Below are positions 36,301-45,716 of a DNA stretch of 58,260 nt, in pieces. The position numbers and the translations under genes are program-made. The notes under the pieces are model-generated. The model made no database searches. It saw only the letters and a program-made list of their open reading frames with translations, and was not told where the DNA came from. The stretch is from an uncultured Bacteroides sp. Its GTDB lineage: Bacteria > Bacteroidota > Bacteroidia > Bacteroidales > Bacteroidaceae. The DNA is taken from NCBI GenBank assembly GCA_949296855.1, contig CASFRN010000043.1:1-58260 (forward strand). Direction: 5' to 3'. Positions within the stretch are counted from its first letter, which is position 1; the number at the start of each line of letters is the position of its first letter.

Positions 36301-37315
36301 TCGAATAACGGGCGGGCCTGTTGGTAAAATGGAAAGGCATCGGCGTTTCGGGCAGCATCAGCAAGCCTTGATACTGGCAGCCCATCCACAAATTCCGTTC
36401 CCAGTCCTCGAACAGGAACGTCAGGCGGGTATGATTAGCGTCGATAAACGGATTGTAAAGCGGCATGTCCGTCAATTCCCCGCTGCCCGGCACAATCTGC
36501 AGCAGGCCGTTCCCGCTGGTGCCTACTACGATGCTGCCGTCCGATGTCAGCAAAGCCCGGGTATAGTACAAGTCTTTCTGTCTGCCCCGGTAAGGCACGG
36601 CGGTCAGGCGGTCTGCCAGCTTGTCCCACCGGTACACGGCGTAATTGGTCACCACGTACAGCTTGCCTTGCCTGTCTTCCACCAGCCCTTTCACCGTCGC
36701 CTGCTGCAAGGGGTATATTTTCTCCTTTCCGGTATGCGGGTCTACCCGCACCACTCCTTCGCGGTCTGTCCCCAGCCACAGACACCCGTGGTAGTCCTCG
36801 TATAAGGTATAAAGAAAACGGTTCTGCCACACCTTCTCGTCGTTTGCTATCGGGTAGCCCGTCATCGTCTCCGCGTCTAAGCGGAACAGTCCCGCCCCCG
36901 ACACCACAAACAAGATGTCCCCGTTCTTCCGCTGAAGGATGCTCGTGATGTAGCCTTTCACTTTCGTCCCGTGCAGGCGCACCGTCCGGAAATTGTCGCT
37001 CTCGGGCTGGTAGCATTGCAGGCCGTTGCCCGTCCCTACCCACAACCGCTGCGAACGGTCGATGAGCAACGACAGCACCTGGTCGCCGGCTATCGATGCC
37101 GAGTCAGACTCCTGGTGATAATATTCCACAAACTGCGTGCCGTCGAAACGCCGCAAGCCGTCGCCGTCCGTCCCCAGCCACAAAAAGTGATGGCGGTCCT
37201 GGCAACAGACGTTCACTATCTGGCACCCGATGTACGTGTTGTCTACGTAATTGGTGTTGTGTGCCGGAAGCAGCGCAGCCACAGCCAGCAAAAAGCACAT
37301 CAGTAAGGTTCTCAT
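33341..37315 (-). CDS. Hybrid two-component system regulator (HTCS) of the PUL
   Basis: 1324 residues, sensor and regulator in one chain. Signal peptide 1-18; about 25-680 two seven-bladed Reg_prop propellers (repeats such as LWLGTDGDGLRRFD, RLWVGTGNGLQCY, IWIGTQNGLLGYD); Y_Y_Y domain about 690-760; membrane helix 763-783; HisKA with His804 in NIAHEIRSP; HATPase with LVNLVTNALKYTPENG and DTGKGLNEKE; receiver with Asp1120 in IISDVMMPEWD and Lys in LGKPFDFDEL; AraC helix-turn-helix about 1215-1320 (MSRTHLYRCIKESTSLTPSD). The periplasmic propeller binds an oligosaccharide released from the target glycan, and phosphorelay to the AraC part switches on the divergent sus genes. Complete, with all phosphorelay residues present. 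A TATCTTTG -7 element is 22 bp upstream. Confidence 0.96.
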   Translation of the reverse strand: MRTLLMCFLLAVAALLPAHNTNYVDNTYIGCQIVNVCCQDRHHFLWLGTDGDGLRRFDGTQFVEYYHQESDSASIAGDQVLSLLIDRSQRLWVGTGNGLQCYQPESDNFRTVRLHGTKVKGYITSILQRKNGDILFVVSGAGLFRLDAETMTGYPIANDEKVWQNRFLYTLYEDYHGCLWLGTDREGVVRVDPHTGKEKIYPLQQATVKGLVEDRQGKLYVVTNYAVYRWDKLADRLTAVPYRGRQKDLYYTRALLTSDGSIVVGTSGNGLLQIVPGSGELTDMPLYNPFIDANHTRLTFLFEDWERNLWMGCQYQGLLMLPETPMPFHFTNRPARYSKMAGGISALYYDKEDTLWCSVESDGIYLLDAEGGIVDYIAVEHTAGSMYEDSEGTFWVGVNGRGLYTLDRKTKRLHLKYPIQGDYVMRWITEGPDQALYAAVMGEGILRYDRKSGEFSMTNYETPVTNRNELVNYWISALLCDSEGNMWTAHHGGISCYDLRERAFVHLPFREMVRVSAYSIVEGKDRKIWIGTQNGLLGYDLETKRHEVFTTAQGLPDNQVYGIVEDRRGGLWCSTAQGIAYLSPDRKKITNYYTGNGLEDKKYLQGCYAQGKNGTICFGGERGITRFNPDDIYPIQLGKAPCITDLFIRNQKVTRQTLSGGKPVVKQDVIDAGRFYLSATDNNFLLHVSTMDFRDARNIIYEYRIKEFEESWNPTRPGEGRILYPHLPSGKYTLQIRACENGVYSPVKSVRIHIASPWYRTGWAGLVYTLFIIGIGYLLYVSVQRKRREQVGEMKLQFFINIAHEIRSPLTLIVTPLDKLLKREYDADTTKKLLTIRYNANRILRLLNQLLDIRRIDKGHMVIRFAETDMRSFVSGLVDAYAEQAQQKGITLDAEFADSLPSVWIDPGNFDKVLVNLVTNALKYTPENGQVHIRVGTGNDPHAAGPLQSYMEITVSDTGKGLNEKELKKIFERFYQSGANRSSAPLGFGIGLNLCQLLVRLHHGVIYAENRKDVQGSRFVVRLPLGCKHLKKEELAETPAETPLQALRAEARMDYGKAVEEEKKGRTRTHFKALVIDDDEDLRNFLVDNLSAYYRVETAENGLEGYKKAITGQPDIIISDVMMPEWDGIRMLRELKKNVNTNHIPVILLTSKTEFANRIEGLGQGADGYLGKPFDFDELYALIENLIANRLRLKGKYSGTQMQEGKVASVTLQPDNQVALERIMKAINANISNPMLNVEMLTQEVGMSRTHLYRCIKESTSLTPSDFIRTIRLRQAAELLKSKEYTITQVAYAVGFNSQTHFSNAFKRLYGISPTEYQEGKALE

Positions 37316-37337
37316 AAAGTCCGGTTGTAATTTTCAA

Positions 37338-37345
37338 CAAAGATA
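37338..37345 (-). promoter_or_regulatory. -7 element for the HTCS gene
   Basis: TATCTTTG on the minus strand matches TAnnTTTG, 22 bp before the start codon at 37315. Confidence 0.55.
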
Positions 37346-37772
37346 TTCGTTTTTTCACATAAACCCATACCCGCAGCAGGAAAAAGCGGGAATTTTCACG
37401 GATTTTAGGGATGATGTTACGTAGATTAACGAAAATGAAACATAGATGTATGCCACGGAACATGGGATAATCAAAGAAACACATACGTTAATCCCCGTTT
37501 GAAGAATATTTCCCAAATTTGCAACGATAAGAATTACCTTTATTTACTAAAACACAAAAAAGGAAAACATGAACGCGAACTACTACAACGACGGCTGAAA
37601 AAGCGGAAGCAGCCCGGCGGCATTGGTCACAGACAGTGCTCCGCCACCCCATCCCGACAGGCGAAAGAATCAGGCGTCCTTGCCTGCCCAGCCCTTACGG
37701 CTGTCCCGCCCGCCGGCCACACGCTCAGCGTGCCCACATTATTTATGTGTAACTTTAAACTAACAAAGATTA
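37346..37772 (+). promoter_or_regulatory. Regulatory region and long leader of the sus operon
   Basis: Between the HTCS gene and susC. An inverted pair GATTAACG (37432-37439) and CGTTAATC (37488-37495) with similar words between may hold the HTCS binding sites. A near-consensus -7, TACCTTTA (37535-37542), has a TTTG only 13 nt upstream and is weak. A mini-frame MNANYYNDG lies at 37569-37598 behind AGGAAAAC. From 37600 to 37740 the DNA turns GC-rich and contains three hairpins, listed separately. Longer open frames in this region are not convincing. Confidence 0.5.
37671..37732 (+). ncRNA. Three consecutive GC-rich hairpins in the susC leader
   Basis: CAGGC-GTCCTT-GCCTG (37671-37686), CAGCC-CTTAC-GGCTG (37689-37703) and CACGC-TCA-GCGTG (37720-37732) follow one another about 40 bp before the susC ATG. 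A structured 5' leader is likely if the operon promoter is upstream; a known riboswitch class is not recognised. Confidence 0.45.
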
Positions 37773-40700
37773 ATGGAAAACAGACAAAGCAACATTCGGA
37801 AGATTCCTTTCCTGTTTTTACTGATGCTGTTCAGTAGCCTGCCCCTATGGGCGCAGCAAGGGATACCCGTGCAGGGAGTGATACTCGACGCCACGGGAGA
37901 GACGGTAATCGGCGCGTCGGTTGTCGTGAAAGGCAACAACGCGATAGGTACAATATCCGACCTGGACGGACGGTTCCAGCTGACGGTGCCCAACGAGAAA
38001 TCGGTGCTCGTGATTTCGTACATCGGCATGAAGACGCAAGAAGTGAAAGTAAAGCCCAACGGCGTGATGAACATCACCCTCGAAGACGACTCCGAGGTGC
38101 TGGAAGAAGTGGTGGTAGTAGGCTACGGCCAGCAGAAGAAGGCCAGCGTGGTAGGCTCCATCACCCAGACCACGGGCAAGGTGCTCGAGCGTACGGGCGT
38201 AACCAGCCTGGGAGCTGCCCTCACGGGTAACCTGCCGGGCGTCATCACCTCGGCTTCTACCGGTATGCCGGGCGAAGAAGACCCCGAAATCATTATCCGC
38301 ACCAAGAGTTCGTGGAACAACAGCGCGCCCCTCGTGCTGGTAGACGGCGTGGAGCGCGAAATGAACTCGGTAGACATATCGTCGGTAGCCAGCATCTCGG
38401 TGCTGAAGGACGCCTCCGCCACCGCGGTGTACGGCGTGAAGGGCGCCAACGGCGTCATCCTGATCACCACCAAGCGCGGCCAGGAAGGCAAGGCGAACGT
38501 GCAGGTCAAGGCGAACATGACCGCCAAGGTGCCTTCTAAGCTGCCGGAGAAATACGACGCCTACGACACCTTCTACCTGATGAACAACTCCATCGAGCGC
38601 GAGGCTGCCATCAACCCCGCCGGCTGGGGAAACTACACCAACCCGGCGGTAATCCACAAATACCGCTACCCCGCCAATACGGAAGAGTGGGACCGCTACC
38701 CCAACACCGACTGGGAAGACTACCTGTTTAAGAAAGCCGCCTTCTCTTACAACACCAGCGTGAACGTATCGGGCGGTACCGACGTGGTGAAATACTTCGC
38801 CGCTGCCGACTTCACCAACGAAGGCGACTTGTTCAAACAATTTGACAACGGCCGAGGCTATAACTCCGGATTCGGCTACAACCGCATCAACGTGCGCAGC
38901 AACCTCGACTTCACCCTGACCAAGACCACCAAGTTCTCCACCAACCTCTTCGGGTCGAACGCCCAGCGCAAGATACCTTGGAACATGGCCGACAACGATG
39001 CCTCGTTCTGGGCTTCCGCCTACAAGTCAGCCCCCGACGCCATGCGCCCGGTGTACTCCAACGGCATGTGGGGATGGTATGCCCTGCGTGACGCCGACGT
39101 GCCCAACTCGGCGCGTATCTTGGCAGAAAGCGGTACCGAAAAGCGTACCACCACCAAAATCACCAGCGACTTCATCTTGGACCAAGACTTGAAGTTCATC
39201 ACCCCGGGACTGAAGTTCAAGGCCATGTTCTCCATGGACTACACGTTCGTGGAAAACCAACGCGGCATAAACGACTTGTACAACAACTCTCAACGTATGT
39301 GGGTAGACCCGGAAACCGGCGAAATAGTCTACCAATACGACCCAGATTCAGGAACGGGTCTGGACAAGGTGGAAAACCCCATTTACTGGGTTACCCAATC
39401 GGGTAGCGCGGATTTGGGCTCTACTTACCGCAAGCTGTACTACCAGCTCCAGCTGGATTACGCCCGCACCTTCGGCAAGCACGAAGTGACCGCCCTCGGC
39501 CTGTTCAGCCGCCTGAAAGAGGCGCAAGGCAGCGTCTTCCCCATCTACCGGGAAGACTGGGTGTTCCGCTTGACCTACAATTACAACATGCGTTACTTCA
39601 TGGAAGTGAACGGCGCGTACAACGGCTCCGAAAAATTCGGTCCCAACAAGCGTTTCGATTTCTTCCCCTCCGTCTCTGTAGGATGGATGCTGAGCGAAGA
39701 AAGCTTCATGAAGAAGCTGAAGGTATTCGACATGCTGAAAATCCGCGCCTCGTGGGGACGCGTGGGCGACGACTCCTACGTGCCGGCTTGGCAACGGTTC
39801 AACATGAGCAACCGCTTCCTTTACCGCGACCAGCTTGCCAACTCGGGCAATGTCTATATGGGACTTGTCAGTCCGGCAACATCTCCTTATACCTTCTGGA
39901 AAACCACCGTATTGGGTAACCCCGACATCGCGTGGGAAACCGTAGAAAAACGGAACATCGGTATCGACTACGCCTTCTTCGGCGGCTTGGTAGCCGGTTC
40001 AGTCGATGTGTTCAACGACTCCCGTACCGACATCCTGATTTCCGGAGGCAGCCGTTCCATCCCGTCGTACTTCGGCGTGAACCCGCCTGCCGCCAACTTA
40101 GGTAAGGTAGACAGCCACGGATACGAACTGGAACTGCGCCTGAACAAGACCTTCGCCAACGGCATGCGCGCCTGGCTGAACGCCAACATGACTCATGCGG
40201 TGAACGAAGTGAAGTTCCGCGATGACCCCGCCTTGAAGCCAGCCTACCAAAAGGCGGCAGGCCATGCCCTCGACCAGGTATATGCCTACATCGACCGCGG
40301 CAACCTCGCTACCTGGGACGATGTCATCGGAAGTACTGCCTGGACCACGGATAACGCCAACAAGCTGCCGGGCGACTACAACATCGTGGACTTCAACGGC
40401 GACGGTGTGATTGACACCAACGACAGCGCGCCTTACCAATACTCCAGCATTCCGCAAAACACCTACAGCGCGTCCGTGGGCTGGGAATGGAAAGGCTTCA
40501 GCGTCTACGCCCAGTTCTACGGCGTAAACAACGTGACCCGTGAAGTGAACTTCCCGACCTTCCGCTCCACCGCCCACGTAGCCTACGTGGAAGGCGACTA
40601 CTGGACACCGGGCGGCACCGCCACCCTGCCTACCCCGCGCTGGGGAACCACCATCAACACGGCAGCCAACGGCACCCGCTACTGGTACGACGGATCGTAC

Positions 40701-40916
40701 GTCCGCCTGAAGAACGTGGAAATTTCGTACACATTCCAAGGCGACTGGCTGAAGAAGGCCGGCATTAATTCCGCCCGTCTGTACGTGAACGGCGACAACC
40801 TCTACATGTGGACTAAAATGCCCGATGACCGTGAGTCGAACACCGGATACAGTTCATCAGACGGCGCTTACCCCACCGTACGCCGTTTCAACCTCGGCAT
40901 CGAGATTAACCTATAA
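37773..40916 (+). CDS. SusC/RagA-family TonB-dependent outer-membrane transporter (first copy, XusA position)
   Basis: Imports oligosaccharides across the outer membrane using TonB energy. 1047 residues. Signal peptide 1-27 (FLFLLMLFSSLPLWA); CarboxypepD_reg-like domain about 30-105 (VQGVILDATGETVIGASVVV); TonB box EEVVVVGYG; plug with APLVLVDGVEREMNSVD and VYGVKGANGVILITTKRGQ; beta-barrel to the C-terminal strand VRRFNLGIEINL. Forms a pedal-bin complex with the SusD-like lipoprotein encoded 24 bp downstream. First gene of the operon and first of two SusC/D pairs. Confidence 0.96.
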   Translation: MENRQSNIRKIPFLFLLMLFSSLPLWAQQGIPVQGVILDATGETVIGASVVVKGNNAIGTISDLDGRFQLTVPNEKSVLVISYIGMKTQEVKVKPNGVMNITLEDDSEVLEEVVVVGYGQQKKASVVGSITQTTGKVLERTGVTSLGAALTGNLPGVITSASTGMPGEEDPEIIIRTKSSWNNSAPLVLVDGVEREMNSVDISSVASISVLKDASATAVYGVKGANGVILITTKRGQEGKANVQVKANMTAKVPSKLPEKYDAYDTFYLMNNSIEREAAINPAGWGNYTNPAVIHKYRYPANTEEWDRYPNTDWEDYLFKKAAFSYNTSVNVSGGTDVVKYFAAADFTNEGDLFKQFDNGRGYNSGFGYNRINVRSNLDFTLTKTTKFSTNLFGSNAQRKIPWNMADNDASFWASAYKSAPDAMRPVYSNGMWGWYALRDADVPNSARILAESGTEKRTTTKITSDFILDQDLKFITPGLKFKAMFSMDYTFVENQRGINDLYNNSQRMWVDPETGEIVYQYDPDSGTGLDKVENPIYWVTQSGSADLGSTYRKLYYQLQLDYARTFGKHEVTALGLFSRLKEAQGSVFPIYREDWVFRLTYNYNMRYFMEVNGAYNGSEKFGPNKRFDFFPSVSVGWMLSEESFMKKLKVFDMLKIRASWGRVGDDSYVPAWQRFNMSNRFLYRDQLANSGNVYMGLVSPATSPYTFWKTTVLGNPDIAWETVEKRNIGIDYAFFGGLVAGSVDVFNDSRTDILISGGSRSIPSYFGVNPPAANLGKVDSHGYELELRLNKTFANGMRAWLNANMTHAVNEVKFRDDPALKPAYQKAAGHALDQVYAYIDRGNLATWDDVIGSTAWTTDNANKLPGDYNIVDFNGDGVIDTNDSAPYQYSSIPQNTYSASVGWEWKGFSVYAQFYGVNNVTREVNFPTFRSTAHVAYVEGDYWTPGGTATLPTPRWGTTINTAANGTRYWYDGSYVRLKNVEISYTFQGDWLKKAGINSARLYVNGDNLYMWTKMPDDRESNTGYSSSDGAYPTVRRFNLGIEINL

Positions 40917-40940
40917 TATATATAATAAGGAGTAACGACT

Positions 40941-42821
40941 ATGAATAAATATATCAGTAAATTCGTTCTGATGTCCGCGCTTGCCGTAGCCGGCACCTTG
41001 GGCACAACCTCGTGTAAAGACTACCTGGACAAGGCACCGGAAACAGACTACGAAGCGACCGACCCCTACAAGAACTTTACGAACTTCCAAGGGTTCATAG
41101 AGGAGATTTATGACTGCATCCCCATTGTCTCCAACAACAAAAATGCCGGCCATACCTGCTTCAATTACGGGGAAGACGAATATTGGGAACCGCAGGAACT
41201 GCGTATGCAAGCCAAAAGCGTGGATGACGGCGACTTTTGGGCATGGACAACCGCCTATTACGGTTATCCGAACAACCAAGGCAGTGTCCCCGGAACAGAC
41301 CGTAATGACAAGGGTAACCTGTGGGGATTGGCGTGGTACGCCATCCGTAAGTGCAACGAAGGCATCGCCAACCTGAATGTATTTAATGGTACACCGGAAG
41401 AGCGCGACCTGATTGAGGGTCAGCTGTATTTCTTCCGTGGCTGGTTCCACTTCATGCTGATGGAATGGTGGGGCGGCATGCCTTACATCGACACCGTATT
41501 GCCCCCCGATGTCAATCCAACCCTGCCTCGCCTGACGTGGCAGGAATGCGCCGAGAAATGCGTGGCAGACTTCGAACATGCCGCACCTCTTCTTCCCATT
41601 GACTGGGACGACACCACAGCCGGCAAGGTAACCATGGGCAGAAACGATACCCGCATCAACCAGATTATGTGCTTGGCTTACAAAGCCAAAACCCTGCTGT
41701 GGGCAGGCAGCCCGCTGATGAACTGGGCTTCGGGCGGCAGCCGGGAGTATAACCAGGAATATTGCCAGCGTGCCGCAGATGCCTTTGGCGAAACCCTGAA
41801 TCTGATTGAATCGACCGGACGTTACGCATTAGCACCCTTTGAGCAATACAACGACATCTTCTTGGTACATAATTCAGGCGGCCGGTTGAACGGTCTGGAT
41901 GAAGCCATCTTCCGAGAGAATCTGCTTCAGTGGGACAGCCGTTGGCGCTGGAATATGGTGAACGACTACCGTCCGCAATCCATCGAAGCATCGGGCATCA
42001 AAGTATTCCCCACAGCCAACTACGTGAACTACTTCGGCATGCAGAACGGTTATCCCCTGCCCGAAGACATCACCCAGGCAGACAATGAATCGGGCTACGA
42101 CCCCACCCACCCGTGGAAAGGCAGAGACCCGCGTTTCTACAAGATTATCATGTTCGACGGCATGCAATACAAAAGCGGAAACAAAGGCGCCGGCACGACC
42201 GTACATCTCTATACAGGCGGTGCGGACACCGAAGAAGCCAATCCCAACAAAGGCTGCTTTACCGGCTACATGAACATGAAGTTCTGCCCGCAGTTGTTCA
42301 ACACCACCGACGGCTACAAGGAAAACAACATCGTCATCCTAAGCCTGATGCGCTTGGCGGATGTGTACATGATGTACGCCGAAGCGGCAGCCGTGGGCTA
42401 CGGAAGCCCGCAAGGCAAAAGCGCGAACTATTCGCTGACCGCCGAACAGGCGTTGAACAAGATCCGCGACCGTGCGGGAGTGGAACACGTCTTGCCGCAG
42501 TTCCTGACCAATACGGAAACCTTCCTGAGCGAAGTGCGCCGCGAGCGCGCCGTGGAATTGGCGTTCGAAGGCTTCCGCTTCATGGACCTGCGCCGCTGGA
42601 TGCTCCTCACCCAACGTCCGTACACCCTGAAGACGAAAATCGAGTTCGACCGTGCCGACCCCGACAACTACAACTACGACGCGCCGGAGGAAAATGCCAT
42701 CCGCAACCTGCGTGAAGAAGTGCTGGTGGAACGCAACTACACCGACCGCCACTACTGGTATCCGCTTTACCGCGACGATGTGCAGATGTACGAAGGCTTC
42801 GGACAAAACCCGGGATGGTAA
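40941..42821 (+). CDS. SusD-like nutrient-binding lipoprotein (first copy, XusB position)
   Basis: Surface lid of the SusC transporter. 626 residues; lipoprotein signal with TTSC (Cys25). N-terminal helical TPR-like scaffold with GLAWYAIRKCNEGIANLNVF and LIEGQLYFFRGWFHFMLMEW, which is the SusD signature (R-x-W/Y-x-F), and the C-terminal RagB/SusD domain with LMRLADVYMMYAEAAAVGYG, RRERAVELAFEGFRFMDLRR and the ending NPGW. Longer than classical SusD (551), with a large middle loop. Paired with the gene before it. Confidence 0.95.
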   Translation: MNKYISKFVLMSALAVAGTLGTTSCKDYLDKAPETDYEATDPYKNFTNFQGFIEEIYDCIPIVSNNKNAGHTCFNYGEDEYWEPQELRMQAKSVDDGDFWAWTTAYYGYPNNQGSVPGTDRNDKGNLWGLAWYAIRKCNEGIANLNVFNGTPEERDLIEGQLYFFRGWFHFMLMEWWGGMPYIDTVLPPDVNPTLPRLTWQECAEKCVADFEHAAPLLPIDWDDTTAGKVTMGRNDTRINQIMCLAYKAKTLLWAGSPLMNWASGGSREYNQEYCQRAADAFGETLNLIESTGRYALAPFEQYNDIFLVHNSGGRLNGLDEAIFRENLLQWDSRWRWNMVNDYRPQSIEASGIKVFPTANYVNYFGMQNGYPLPEDITQADNESGYDPTHPWKGRDPRFYKIIMFDGMQYKSGNKGAGTTVHLYTGGADTEEANPNKGCFTGYMNMKFCPQLFNTTDGYKENNIVILSLMRLADVYMMYAEAAAVGYGSPQGKSANYSLTAEQALNKIRDRAGVEHVLPQFLTNTETFLSEVRRERAVELAFEGFRFMDLRRWMLLTQRPYTLKTKIEFDRADPDNYNYDAPEENAIRNLREEVLVERNYTDRHYWYPLYRDDVQMYEGFGQNPGW

Positions 42822-42857
42822 AATTGAGTTTTTAAGTTTTTCAAAAAGAAAGAAACA

Positions 42858-45713
42858 ATGAAAGGAAAGTATCTATATATAGGCTATGCGGTTTCGGCGC
42901 TTGCCCTCTTCCCGGCTACGGGCGTGCAGGCACAGGAAGAAACTGCCGACAGCCTGGTAAACGTGGCTTTCGGAACGATGAACCGGGAAGACGTGACACA
43001 AGCCGTCGCCACCTTCCACACGTCCGAACTGCTGAAGAAAGTGAACAGCTCGAACAGCCTGATTGGCTTAGACAGCTACATCGGGGGCTATACCGGCAAC
43101 GTATGGGGGCAGGAAGCCTTGGTCTTGGTAGACGGCGTGCCCCGCGACGCCAGCACCGTGCGCGCCTCGGAAGTGGAAAGCATCTCCATCATGAAGGATG
43201 CCGCCGCCGTGGTACTCTACGGCAGCCGTGCCTCGAAAGGGGTCATCCTGATCACCACCAAGCGCGGCAAGGAGGGGCCGATGCAGATTGACGTGCGCGC
43301 CAACACCAACGTGTATGTGCCCAAGTCGCTGCCCAAGTACTTGGACGCCGACTGCTACATGACCCTGTACAACGAAGCCTGCCGCAACGACGGGCTTGCC
43401 GAACGTTACGACGCAGCCACCATCTACAACACGGCGATGGGCACCAACCCCTACCGCTACCCGGACATCGACTTCTACAGCTCGGACTACATCCGGAAGG
43501 CGTACAACAACGTAGACGTGACCGGCGAAATATCGGGCGGCAACGAACGCACGCGCTACTACCTGAACTTCGGCATCGACTACAACAACGATCTGGTGAA
43601 ATACGGCAGCGCCAAGGACAACCACGACCTGCGCTTCAACGTGCGGGGCAATGTAGACATGAAGCTGGCATCGTGGCTGAAAGCCACCACCAACGCGGCG
43701 GTGGTCTACACCAACCAATACCGGGGCCGGGGCACGAACGAAGACAGCTTCTGGAACACGGCGGGCACCCTGCGCCCCAACTGGTTTGCTCCCCTGCTGC
43801 CCATCGACATGATGGACCCCAACTCGGAAAGCATCCAAAACTACATTGCGAACAGCGACCACCTGATAGACGGCAAATACCTCTTGGGCGGTACCTCTAC
43901 CGACCAGACCAACTCGTTCGCCAACCTGCTGGCGGCAGGATACGTCAAGGAAAAAGCACGCATGTTCATGTTCGACGTGGCGTTGCAAGCCGACCTGAGT
44001 TCCATCCTGAAAGGCCTGTCGTTCAAGACCGCCTACAGCGTGGACTACACCTCGTATTACTCGGAAGCCTATAACGCTACCTACGCGGTGTATGAACCGA
44101 CTTGGGCACAGGTGAACGGCAAGGACATGATTGTCGCCCTGACCCAGCACAACATCGATAAGAGAGACGCAACAGAATACGTGGGCAAGTCGACCTACAG
44201 CCAGACCATGCAGTTCAGCGCGCAGTTTGACTACAACAACACCTTTGCCAAGTACCACAACGTGTCGGCAACCTTGTTGGGCTGGGGCTACCAAAGCCAG
44301 GCTTCTGCCGACGCGAACCACGAGAGCAGCGACTACCACCGCACCACCAACGTCAACTTGGGCTTGCGCGCCGCTTACAACTACAGCCACAAGTACTACG
44401 TAGACTTCAGCGGCGCGGTCATCCACTCGGCGAAAATGCAAGAAGGGAACCGCAACGCCTTCTCCCCGTCGGTTACCTTGGGCTGGCGCCTGAGCAAGGA
44501 AAATTTCCTCGCCGACAACGTGGACTGGATTGACGACCTGATGATTACCGCTTCGTATGCCAAGCTCCACCAAGACTTGGATATCGAAAATTACTATTTG
44601 TACCAAGGTACTTTCTCTAAAGACAATGAAGCAACCGGCGGCGGCCACTACGTACAATGGCACGACGGAACAGCCGGCGGTTGGGTATCGACCTCCCTCC
44701 GAGGCGGTAATCCGGATTTGGATTTCATCACCCGCCAGGAATTCCGGGTAGGCTTGGACGCCACCTTGTTCAACAAACAGCTGCGCATCAATGCCAACTA
44801 CTTCCGCAACGACACCAAAGGCTTGCTCACCCAAGGAGCCTCGACCATCTACCCGTCGTGGTTTTACGTAAACGACGGCAACAGTTTCATCGCTTGGTCC
44901 AACTACAACGAAGACCGCCGCAGCGGATTCGACTTCTCGCTGCAAGCTGACAAGAAGTTCGGCGACTTCGAAGTAGGCTTGGGCTTCAGCGGCATGGTGT
45001 TCACCTCTACCGCCATGGTGCGTGACGAAGTGTACGAAGAAGACTACCAATACCGTGCGGGCAGACCGCTGGACGTGTACTACGGCTACATCTGCGAAGG
45101 CTTCTTCAACGACCAAGCAGACATCGACAACCACGCCACCCAAACCTTCGGCGGCACGGTGCGCCCGGGCGACCTGAAGTACAAGGACGTGAACGGCGAC
45201 GGCGTCATCGACAGCAAGGATCAGGTGGAATTGGGCAAGAACGGCTGGGCTGCCGCTCCCTTCTCCTTCGGCTTGAACCTGAGCCTGAAGTACAAGAACT
45301 GGTCGCTCTTCGCCATGGGTGCGGGACAAACCGGCTCGGTAGACATGAAGAGCAGCGCATACTACTGGAACCGCGGCACCAGCAAGTTCTCGGAAGTGGT
45401 ATGGGGACGCTGGACGGAAGAAACCAAAGACGTGGCTACCTACCCGCGCCTGACAACGGGCAACGGCGACAACAACTACCAGAACTCCACCTTCTGGATG
45501 TATAAGCGCAACTACTTCAACCTGAATCAGGTGCAGCTGACTTACGACTTCGCGAAAGAGCCGTTCAAGAAGCTGCCGTTCGTGAAAGGCTTGAGCGTAT
45601 ATTGCGGCGGCACCAGCCTGCTGACCATCTCGAAGGAGCGCGAGCACCTGGAACTGAGCACGGGCGTGCCCAACTGCCGTGCTTACTACGTGGGCTTCAA
45701 AGCTTCGTTTTAA
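42858..45713 (+). CDS. SusC-like transporter without the carboxypeptidase-regulatory domain (second copy, XusC position)
   Basis: 951 residues. Signal peptide ends at about VQAQ (24). The mature protein starts almost at once with the plug: there is no CarboxypepD_reg-like domain and no recognisable EEVVVVGYG TonB box; the N-terminus reads EETADSLVNVAFGTMNREDV. Plug motifs are VWGQEALVLVDGVPRDASTV and VLYGSRASKGVILITTKRGK; the barrel continues to YVGFKASF. Either the TonB contact is by an atypical box or the protein is driven in another way. Partner is the SusD-like gene 80 bp downstream. Confidence 0.93.
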   Translation: MKGKYLYIGYAVSALALFPATGVQAQEETADSLVNVAFGTMNREDVTQAVATFHTSELLKKVNSSNSLIGLDSYIGGYTGNVWGQEALVLVDGVPRDASTVRASEVESISIMKDAAAVVLYGSRASKGVILITTKRGKEGPMQIDVRANTNVYVPKSLPKYLDADCYMTLYNEACRNDGLAERYDAATIYNTAMGTNPYRYPDIDFYSSDYIRKAYNNVDVTGEISGGNERTRYYLNFGIDYNNDLVKYGSAKDNHDLRFNVRGNVDMKLASWLKATTNAAVVYTNQYRGRGTNEDSFWNTAGTLRPNWFAPLLPIDMMDPNSESIQNYIANSDHLIDGKYLLGGTSTDQTNSFANLLAAGYVKEKARMFMFDVALQADLSSILKGLSFKTAYSVDYTSYYSEAYNATYAVYEPTWAQVNGKDMIVALTQHNIDKRDATEYVGKSTYSQTMQFSAQFDYNNTFAKYHNVSATLLGWGYQSQASADANHESSDYHRTTNVNLGLRAAYNYSHKYYVDFSGAVIHSAKMQEGNRNAFSPSVTLGWRLSKENFLADNVDWIDDLMITASYAKLHQDLDIENYYLYQGTFSKDNEATGGGHYVQWHDGTAGGWVSTSLRGGNPDLDFITRQEFRVGLDATLFNKQLRINANYFRNDTKGLLTQGASTIYPSWFYVNDGNSFIAWSNYNEDRRSGFDFSLQADKKFGDFEVGLGFSGMVFTSTAMVRDEVYEEDYQYRAGRPLDVYYGYICEGFFNDQADIDNHATQTFGGTVRPGDLKYKDVNGDGVIDSKDQVELGKNGWAAAPFSFGLNLSLKYKNWSLFAMGAGQTGSVDMKSSAYYWNRGTSKFSEVVWGRWTEETKDVATYPRLTTGNGDNNYQNSTFWMYKRNYFNLNQVQLTYDFAKEPFKKLPFVKGLSVYCGGTSLLTISKEREHLELSTGVPNCRAYYVGFKASF

Positions 45714-45716
45714 TGA

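Noticed and set aside
37499-37837. 112-codon frame running into susC
   Set aside because: It crosses the leader hairpins, overlaps the start of susC in another frame and resembles nothing known.
43068-45647. 859-codon minus-strand open frame opposite the second susC
   Set aside because: GC-rich, strongly biased codons open the antisense frame; no family features. The same applies to the long antisense frames at 37845-38840, 49319-50932, 51994-53031, 53325-55238 and 56441-57430.
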